Origin: Chloroflexota bacterium
GTDB taxonomy: Bacteria; Chloroflexota; Anaerolineae; CG2-30-64-16
Assembly (NCBI GenBank): GCA_029555885.1
Contig: JAKPQT010000143.1
Coordinates: 1-6,581 of the forward strand
Direction of reading: 5' to 3'
DNA length: 6,581 nt
The position numbers and the translations under genes are program-made. Each line of letters starts with the position of its first letter. The stretch's first letter is position 1. Shown here one piece after another: positions 5,770-6,581 of the stretch. The notes under the pieces were generated by a model that worked only from the letters and a program-made list of their open reading frames with translations, made no database searches and was not told the origin of the DNA.

Positions 5770-5880
5770 AATAGAACGCTGATGACGTTGATGCGACTGA
5801 TTGACGCTGATTTTTTCCATTATATAGATCACAACGGGATCAGCGTGAATCTGTCCAATCTGCGTCATCAGCGTTCTATT
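5770..5880. repeat. Mirror-image intergenic element 3: 42-bp inverted arms of TGAT/GCTGAT words
   Basis: AATAGAACGCTGATGACG (5770-5787) is perfectly complementary to CGTCATCAGCGTTCTATT (5863-5880). The pairing continues inward, 5788-5811 against 5839-5862, at 18 of 24 positions, so each arm is about 42 bp. The arms are built of loosely repeated CTGAT/TTGAT words. The 27-bp loop (5812-5838) is AT-rich. The element starts 5 bp after the MocA stop codon and ends 17 bp before the next ATG. It has the same architecture as elements 1 and 2 but different words. Confidence 0.93.
5801..5828 (+). promoter_or_regulatory. Possible internal promoter inside element 3
   Basis: TTGACG (5801-5806) matches the -35 consensus at 5 of 6 positions, and TATAGA (5823-5828) matches the -10 at 4 of 6 with a 16-bp spacer. 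It would place a start point in the loop or right arm of element 3 and drive the aldo/keto reductase gene. The AT-rich loop makes a chance match fairly likely. Confidence 0.28.
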
Positions 5881-5897
5881 TTAGCGTTGAGGTAAAC

Positions 5898-6581
5898 ATG
5901 CAGTACCGTCCCTTCCCCGGCCTGCCCCTGGCCCCCTCCGTCATCTGCCTCGGCACTGGCGGCTACGGCACGAACATCCCGACTGAGCAGGCCTTCGCGC
6001 TGCTGGACGCGTACGCCGAGCAGGGCGGCAACTTCCTCGACACCGCACGCATCTACGGCGCGTGGGCGCCCGGCGGCGACGGCGCCAGCGAGAAGACCCT
6101 CGGCGCCTGGCTCAAGCGCACGGGGGCGCGCCACCGGTTCGTCATCTCCACCAAGGGCGCACACCCTGACCTGTCCACCATGCACATCAGCCGCATCGGG
6201 CCGGCGGACCTCGCGGCGGACATCCGGGCCAGCCTCGATGCGCTCCAGACGGATGTCATCGACGTCTACTGGCTGCACCGCGATGACCCGGCCGTGCCGG
6301 TCGGTGAGATCCTGGCCGCGCTCAACGAGCACCTGGCCGCGGGCCGCGTGCGCGCCATCGGCGCGTCCAACTGGTCGCTCGCCCGCCTGGTCGAGGCGAA
6401 CGAGTATGCGCGCGAGCACGGTCTGACCGGCTTCCAGGCCAACCAGATCGGCTGGAGCCTGGCCGCCGCGAACACCGGCACGGCGCCGGTCGCGGGGATG
6501 CTCTACATGGACGCGCCGACCTATGCGTATCATCAGCAGACGGGCCTGCCCGTGCTGGCCTACTCGTCGCAGGCGACGGGC
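5898..6581 (+). CDS. Aldo/keto reductase, partial (3' end beyond window)
   Basis: The first 228 residues of an NAD(P)H-dependent aldo/keto reductase are visible. The family is usually about 300-340 residues, so roughly a quarter to a third is missing at the window end. The catalytic tetrad is present: Asp48 and Tyr53 (NFLDTARIYG), Lys86 (FVISTKGAHP) and His127 (VYWLHRDDP). LGTGGYG (18-24) starts the barrel, and GRVRAIGASNWS (149-160) and FQANQIGWS (179-187) are standard family segments. The ATG at 5898 is preceded by GAGGT (5889-5893). It most likely reduces or oxidises a carbonyl or hydroxyl group in the same sugar pathway as the upstream MocA enzyme. A pair of this kind often lies together in carbohydrate clusters. 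Codon usage and GC-rich third positions match the rest of the operon. Confidence 0.92.
   Translation, partial: MQYRPFPGLPLAPSVICLGTGGYGTNIPTEQAFALLDAYAEQGGNFLDTARIYGAWAPGGDGASEKTLGAWLKRTGARHRFVISTKGAHPDLSTMHISRIGPADLAADIRASLDALQTDVIDVYWLHRDDPAVPVGEILAALNEHLAAGRVRAIGASNWSLARLVEANEYAREHGLTGFQANQIGWSLAAANTGTAPVAGMLYMDAPTYAYHQQTGLPVLAYSSQATG

Noticed and set aside
5868..6533. - strand open frame opposite the aldo/keto reductase
   Set aside because: The + strand frame has the complete aldo/keto reductase tetrad and family motifs. The - strand product is a compositional shadow.

Overview
The window is a GC-rich bacterial segment carrying most of a carbohydrate-uptake and carbohydrate-oxidation operon on the + strand, with one regulator-like gene divergent to it on the - strand. 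The SRRKFL Tat-type lipoprotein signal followed by an Ala/Pro/Gln-rich linker, the MalF/MalG-type permeases with no ATPase gene beside them, and the style of the intergenic repeats are all reminiscent of Chloroflexota (Anaerolineae/Caldilineae-like). That assignment is an inference from gene style; no rRNA or other marker gene is present.

Layout. Positions 1-63 hold a nested inverted repeat just downstream of the - strand gene. Positions 64-888 (-) encode a 274-residue protein with a central helix-turn-helix and a degenerate remnant of a histidine-kinase ATPase domain. Positions 889-1038 are the divergent control region, with a plausible -10/-35 pair and repeated TGGCACA words. The operon follows: sugar-binding lipoprotein (1039-2442), MalF-like permease (2738-3667), MalG-like permease (3678-4577), Gfo/Idh/MocA dehydrogenase (4706-5764) and an aldo/keto reductase cut by the window end (5898-6581).

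How the genes fit together. The lipoprotein would capture a sugar or sugar derivative outside the membrane and the two permeases would form the channel. The ATPase must come from elsewhere, as is common for this transporter class (shared MsmX/UgpC-type ATPases). The two NAD(P)-dependent oxidoreductases would then act on the imported compound. The substrate cannot be read from the sequence.

The most unusual content lies between the genes. Three of the four gaps in the operon (after the binding protein, after the second permease and after the MocA gene) are filled by three unrelated but similarly built mirror-image elements. Each has short repeated words on one arm, their reverse complement on the other arm and a variable centre. 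The first is the most striking: 8-bp GTGA-type units on the left, CACC-type units on the right and a long palindrome in the centre. Only the 10-bp gap between the two permeases, whose products are needed in equal amounts, lacks one. The elements could form large RNA or DNA hairpins that set expression steps along the operon, or they could be dispersed genomic repeats. The sequence alone cannot decide between these.
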